A DNA stretch of 10,154 nt from an uncultured Bacteroidota bacterium. Its GTDB lineage: Bacteria; Bacteroidota; Bacteroidia; Chitinophagales; Chitinophagaceae. This document shows, one piece after another, positions 6,668-10,154 of this stretch. Numbering within the stretch: position 1 is the first letter of the stretch; every line of letters begins with the position of its first letter. The stretch spans positions 1 through 10,154 of the forward strand of contig CAIVKT010000551.1 in NCBI GenBank assembly GCA_903906615.1, given 5' to 3'. The notes under the pieces were generated by a model. That model was not told the origin of the DNA, did not search any database, and was given only the letters and a program-made list of their open reading frames with translations. The position numbers and the translations under genes are program-made.

Positions 6668-7269
6668 TGAGCACCACAGATAACTCCATACTTGGCCTGA
6701 AACTGCCCACCGATCCCCGCTGGGTAGATCTGGCATCTATATCTCTTGAGGAGATACTGCGCGACCATGCCTTCTGCGAGCAGAAAGCAGCCACACAATG
6801 TATATCACTGATATTGCGCTACTCCGAAAAAACTGAGCTGGTATCGGCCCTGTCGCCTATTGTTACCGAGGAATGGGGGCATTTCAGGATGGTATGGACA
6901 GAGATCAGAAAGCGGGGCTACACTTTGGGCCGTAGCCGTAAGGATGAGTATGTGAACCTGCTGCTGCAACACGAGCCAAAGGGGCTGCACCGGGAGGAGA
7001 AACTGCTGCACCAACTGTTGGTATGCGCACTCATAGAAGCCCGCAGTTGCGAGCGTTTCCGCCTGCTGGCAGAAAACCTGGAAGAAGAATATATGCGCAA
7101 TTTCTACCACAAATTCATGGTATCAGAGGCCGGCCATTACCGGCTGTTCATAGACCTTGCCGAACAATACTTTCCTACAGGGCAAGTACGCAGTGGGTGG
7201 CAACATTGGCTACAGGTCGAAGAGCAGGTATTACAACAGCTTACCCCGCGTGGCGACAGGATGCACTGA
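6667..7269 (+). CDS. miaE: MiaE-like tRNA 2-methylthio-N6-isopentenyladenosine hydroxylase
   Basis: MiaE is an O2-dependent diiron enzyme that hydroxylates the isopentenyl group of ms2i6A37 in tRNAs reading UNN codons, acting after MiaA and MiaB. The 200-residue length and ferritin-like four-helix pattern match. Iron ligands are visible as E38, E69-x-x-H72 (EEWGH), E124 (LIEARSCERF) and E154-x-x-H157 (SEAGHYRLF). The opening ILGLKLPTDPRWVDLA is typical of the family. The ATG at 6667 shares its A with the preceding TAA (TAATG), so translation is probably coupled to the polysaccharide synthase gene. Reading further upstream to 6508 was rejected since it lies inside that gene and adds non-family sequence. 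It implies an aerobic host. The pairing with exopolysaccharide synthesis has no obvious functional reason. Confidence 0.92.
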   Translation: MSTTDNSILGLKLPTDPRWVDLASISLEEILRDHAFCEQKAATQCISLILRYSEKTELVSALSPIVTEEWGHFRMVWTEIRKRGYTLGRSRKDEYVNLLLQHEPKGLHREEKLLHQLLVCALIEARSCERFRLLAENLEEEYMRNFYHKFMVSEAGHYRLFIDLAEQYFPTGQVRSGWQHWLQVEEQVLQQLTPRGDRMH

Positions 7270-9018
7270 TCACTCTATAAATTTACCACCTTCAAAGTAG
7301 CTGATCTTTAGCTTCTCAACCACACCTTCAAAGCTAAAGGGAGAAGTGAGGTATAGCCTGAATTGTCCTTGCTCAAAATAATTGGGTATTGATAGGTAAA
7401 AACTGTACTTGTTTGCCGCCGAGTCTATAAACAGCGGCCGGAACAGGCGCACATGGGTATGCTTTATGGAATCACCTCTTTGCAAATCGGCATTTAATGA
7501 TGTTTGCCACAGGCAATGTGGCGCGCGGATGTCGGCATCTATACGCAGCCACCTTTCTTCCCTGTCATCAGTACATAAGCTGTCTGTGCTTACCGAATAG
7601 ATCATACCCTTTCCTCCATACTGAAAAACGGCTTTTACAGGAGTATCAATACTGATAGTTTTCCTGAGCGTGTACTTACGCTCATCTATCATCTCCTTAT
7701 CATCCAGCAGGCTCATATCCAGTGGCGTGGGAGCGGGATTTAGATACACACGGCTGTAGTAGGCCCTGTTCATCTCGTCATAATGTATCACCCCGCTACG
7801 GTATTGCGTGATCTGGAAGAGATTTACCCCTATAAGGTACGCGCATAACAGGTAAAACAGCCACTTCCATTTTTTCTGTATCTGCTCTGCAAAGGCCGCA
7901 AACGGCAACGCAAACATCGGGTAGCTTTGCATGAGCGCACGTGTAGAGTAGCTGCCACCATAGTGCCAATCCCGCCAGCCTATGATAATGTAAATATTGA
8001 GGATGCAAAACCACAGCACCGCCTTGCGGAAGGGATACTTACGAATGAAGAACATACCCACAATAAAGAATACGGTTATCGGCGTATAAATAAACCACCC
8101 CTTCTCCCACCCGAAGAGTACCCTGAAGTGCGGCGAAAGGAAATCCCAGCTGCTGCCCACATCAAATATGAAAGAGCCCGTGCTGAACTTCCAATAGATC
8201 ATTTGAGGCAATACACCCAGCAGGCCGAATATCGCGGCGGCCACTACATGGCTGCGGTATGCTTTTACCAATTGCCACTTTTGGTGTGCGCTTTCTTTGG
8301 TCTGCGTATCCCACATAATGGGTATGAAGAGCATGATGGCCTCTGTGGGGCGGCACATGGTAGCCAGTCCTATCACATAGCCCGTTAGTGCCGCAATGCC
8401 TATGGTGGGCTTCCTATGCCAGCGCATAGTGGTGTACAACACTACTATATACAGCGGAAAAATGAACGCATGGCTCTGCCCGTTCTCTATTGCGGCATAC
8501 TCTATAAAATTGGTGGCCAGGCACACCGCCAGCAACGTAAGCGCGGTAGTGGCATCAGAAAAAAATCGCAGCAATATCTTTCGTAGCAGGAAGATACCGA
8601 GAAAACAGTACACGAGCACCCCAAACGTAAGTGCATACTGGTAAGGCGGAGAGAACCCATCCGGCGGATAGCCATAGTGGTGCGCCACCCAGTGGCCTAT
8701 GAAGAAGAAAGGGCTCTCCAGCAGCGCCACACCGCCCAGGTACTTAAAGGTGTATACTCCGTTATCCTGCTTTATGGCCGGGTAGCCGGTACCGCCGCTA
8801 ACCGCATACTTTTGGTCGATAGCGGGCAGCCATTTCAGCTCTTTGTAATCATGGTAAATGAATATAGACGGCAGGTACAGGTAGTACCCCAACGCATCCC
8901 ACTCGGTTATCTTCAGCCTCGTGCCACCCTGCTTTAGATCAGAGTATGAAATACGGTACTGCATCATTACCGCACATATCAAAAAGCAGGCAACTAAAGA
9001 GAAAGCATTTTTGTTCAT
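7270..9018 (-). CDS. polytopic GT-C-like glycosyltransferase with C-terminal soluble domain
   Basis: The protein is 582 residues from the ATG at 9018. A frame-open extension to 9120 was rejected because it would run into the divergent gene's start, and because the hydrophobic N-terminal helix begins just after Met at 9018. About eleven TM helices are visible between residues 5 and 404. The first extracytoplasmic loop carries ITEWDALGYYLYLP with Glu39-x-Asp41, the modified DxD position of GT-C enzymes that use lipid-phosphate sugars (ArnT, PMT and mannosyltransferase types). Other marked segments are ENGQSHAF (178-185), MCRPTEA (221-227) and GWRDWHYGGSYSTR (347-360), all in loops likely facing the periplasm. 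Residues about 440-582 form a soluble, strand-rich tail of unrecognised family, perhaps carbohydrate-binding. Donor and acceptor are unknown. The stop codon abuts that of miaE, and the start is 89 bp from the divergent lipid A deacylase gene, so a lipopolysaccharide or glycan role is plausible. Confidence 0.8.
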   Translation of the reverse strand: MNKNAFSLVACFLICAVMMQYRISYSDLKQGGTRLKITEWDALGYYLYLPSIFIYHDYKELKWLPAIDQKYAVSGGTGYPAIKQDNGVYTFKYLGGVALLESPFFFIGHWVAHHYGYPPDGFSPPYQYALTFGVLVYCFLGIFLLRKILLRFFSDATTALTLLAVCLATNFIEYAAIENGQSHAFIFPLYIVVLYTTMRWHRKPTIGIAALTGYVIGLATMCRPTEAIMLFIPIMWDTQTKESAHQKWQLVKAYRSHVVAAAIFGLLGVLPQMIYWKFSTGSFIFDVGSSWDFLSPHFRVLFGWEKGWFIYTPITVFFIVGMFFIRKYPFRKAVLWFCILNIYIIIGWRDWHYGGSYSTRALMQSYPMFALPFAAFAEQIQKKWKWLFYLLCAYLIGVNLFQITQYRSGVIHYDEMNRAYYSRVYLNPAPTPLDMSLLDDKEMIDERKYTLRKTISIDTPVKAVFQYGGKGMIYSVSTDSLCTDDREERWLRIDADIRAPHCLWQTSLNADLQRGDSIKHTHVRLFRPLFIDSAANKYSFYLSIPNYFEQGQFRLYLTSPFSFEGVVEKLKISYFEGGKFIE

Positions 9019-9086
9019 TAACAGGGCATTTTTTTTGATGGCATGATTATATTGTTGAACAGGCTTTTTTAGTATATAAAAGTAGT

Positions 9087-9094
9087 TATATTTG
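9087..9094 (+). promoter_or_regulatory. -7 promoter element of the PagL-like gene (TATATTTG)
   Basis: TATATTTG matches TAnnTTTG exactly and lies 13 bases before the ATG at 9108, predicting a leader of only a few bases. No well-spaced TTG is seen upstream. In the same 89-bp intergenic region a weaker TACTTTTA on the minus strand (9077-9084) could serve the divergent membrane-protein gene. Confidence 0.55.
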
Positions 9095-9107
9095 CCTTCT
9101 TTCAGCA

Positions 9108-10154
9108 ATGCGCAGCACATTATTTCTCTTTACCCTGTTGATGTTCCTACAACTGTCCTGCGCTGCCCAGGAAGCAGGTTCCCCTGCTGGCTTTGGTGTG
9201 GAGGTGAATGCCTTTGAGGGCAAGGTGATCAAGCACACTCCCAAATTCGAGCTGCCCATACCCCAACTGACCACCGGCACCGATATAAACCTGCAATGGA
9301 AAACCTATGGCAAGAAACCCTGGCAACAGCGGCGCAGATACCCGATCGTAGGTATCGGTTTTGCCTATACCAATTACGGTATCGACTCTGTTTATGGCCG
9401 TTGTTTCAGCGTTTTCCCAAACATCACCATACCGCTTATCACCGGCAAAAAGCTGGAGTGGACCATACGCATAGGCGATGGCATGGGCTATGTGACCCGC
9501 GACTACTCGCGCATGCACCCCTTCGATACCATCAATAATGCCATAGGAAGTAAGATCAATGATTATGCTTCTTTTATGACCGATGTGCGCTACCATGTGA
9601 ACCAGCATTGGGATGTGCAGCTTGGTGTCAACTTCTCCCACATATCCGATGCCTCTTATCATCAGCCTAACCTGGGCGTGAACCTTGCGGGCTTTCATGT
9701 AGGCATAAAGTACTTCCCCACTACCTCCCGCCCCGAGCATATAGTACGCGAGCTGAAGCCATTGAAGAACAGGTGGCTCTTCCAGTTCCGCCTGTCTATG
9801 GCCTTTGATGAGTCTAATGCCCCACTCGGCCCCGAATACCCCATATACATAGCCACCGGCTATGTGAGCAAAAGATGGATCAGCAAGAACAAAGCATTTG
9901 CGGGCTTCGACTACTCCTACCATACCAATATCTATGATTACCTACGCAATAATATGGGTTTCGTAAAGCCGGGTACCGAAGCGCAGTACTCTTATAAGAG
10001 CGCATTCTTTGTGGGCAATGAATTCCTGCTGGGCAGGGTGGGTATAGTACTACAGGTGGGCTACTACATACACCAGGCATTCCAGGTAGAGGGGGCGTAC
10101 TACGAAAAGCTGGGCGGCAACCTGTACCTTATACAAAAAGAGCATGGCCCCATC
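9108..10154 (+). CDS. PagL-type acyloxyacyl hydrolase / lipid A 3-O-deacylase (3' end beyond window)
   Basis: The frame is open from the ATG at 9108 to the window end, giving 349 residues so far. A signal peptide is clear: hydrophobic core LFLFTLLMFLQL and probable cleavage after CAA, leaving an N-terminal Gln. The following sequence alternates aromatic and polar residues as in an outer-membrane beta-barrel. The PagL signature is HISDASYHQPNLG, with catalytic-type His178 and Ser180 and Asn188. PagL removes the 3-O-linked acyl chain from lipid A in the outer membrane, often lowering its inflammatory activity. Two points differ from P. aeruginosa PagL: Asp181 stands where Asn129 would be, and the position of triad Glu140 (Ser+12) is Asn192. 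The chain is also more than twice the roughly 150 residues of the mature Pseudomonas enzyme, with at least 150 more barrel-like residues after the active site. Long versions occur in Bacteroidota; whether they are active as lipid A deacylases is not settled by sequence. Confidence 0.85.
   Translation, partial: MRSTLFLFTLLMFLQLSCAAQEAGSPAGFGVEVNAFEGKVIKHTPKFELPIPQLTTGTDINLQWKTYGKKPWQQRRRYPIVGIGFAYTNYGIDSVYGRCFSVFPNITIPLITGKKLEWTIRIGDGMGYVTRDYSRMHPFDTINNAIGSKINDYASFMTDVRYHVNQHWDVQLGVNFSHISDASYHQPNLGVNLAGFHVGIKYFPTTSRPEHIVRELKPLKNRWLFQFRLSMAFDESNAPLGPEYPIYIATGYVSKRWISKNKAFAGFDYSYHTNIYDYLRNNMGFVKPGTEAQYSYKSAFFVGNEFLLGRVGIVLQVGYYIHQAFQVEGAYYEKLGGNLYLIQKEHGPI

Noticed and set aside
7927..8388. 153-residue plus-strand frame within the GT-C-like gene
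   Set aside because: It is a low-likelihood polar sequence antisense to transmembrane helices, with no start signal.
9019..9120. N-terminal extension of the GT-C-like gene by 34 residues
   Set aside because: It would cross the promoter and start codon of the divergent PagL-like gene, and the added sequence is not a membrane segment.
9147..9923. Long open frame on the minus strand opposite the PagL-like gene
   Set aside because: Its translation shows no family motifs, and the plus strand encodes a signal peptide and PagL signature over the same bases. It is a shadow of codon bias.

Overview
The window looks like chromosomal DNA from an aerobic member of the Bacteroidota, probably the Chitinophagaceae or a close relative. 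The reasons are TAnnTTTG promoter elements just in front of several start codons, almost no Shine-Dalgarno sequences, frequent ATA isoleucine codons, and protein families typical of this phylum (an ArnT/GT-C-like membrane protein with a C-terminal soluble domain, a long PagL-type acyloxyacyl hydrolase, a stand-alone ClpS, MiaE). The taxonomic placement is an inference. I see no rRNA, tRNA, CRISPR array, insertion sequence or prophage. The DNA is nearly all coding; the longest gaps are under 100 bases.

Layout. (1) 68-352 (+): a small AT-rich gene resembling the antitoxin half of a Bacteroidota addiction module, with no toxin following it. (2) 2351-356 (-): a likely three-gene operon, a small YgiB-like lipoprotein, a YgiC/YjfC-type glutathionylspermidine-synthase-like ATP-grasp ligase, and an OsmC-family peroxidase. 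(3) 2439-2939 (+): an exported protein with two BamE/BLIP-like repeats, whose 3' end overlaps that of (4) clpS, 3228-2926 (-). (5) 3293-7269 (+): a 1124-residue membrane protein joining a periplasmic GH18 domain, a periplasmic NodB-type deacetylase and a cytoplasmic GT2 polysaccharide synthase. Its stop codon overlaps the start codon of a MiaE tRNA hydroxylase gene. (6) 9018-7270 (-): a polytopic GT-C-like glycosyltransferase. (7) 9108 to the window end (+): a PagL-like lipid A deacylase, incomplete.

How it fits together. The right two thirds is mostly cell-envelope work: an all-in-one exopolysaccharide synthase/deacetylase/hydrolase that resembles E. coli PgaB and PgaC combined in one chain, a lipid-linked-sugar transferase, and an outer-membrane lipid A deacylase. 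The left operon is the best candidate for an underexplored system. An ATP-grasp ligase of the family that joins glycine carboxylates to polyamine amines sits behind a lipoprotein with a Gly-rich C-terminal tail, and a thiol peroxidase follows. Three convergent gene pairs have 3' ends spaced +3, -14 and 0 bp, and no hairpin terminators are visible between them.
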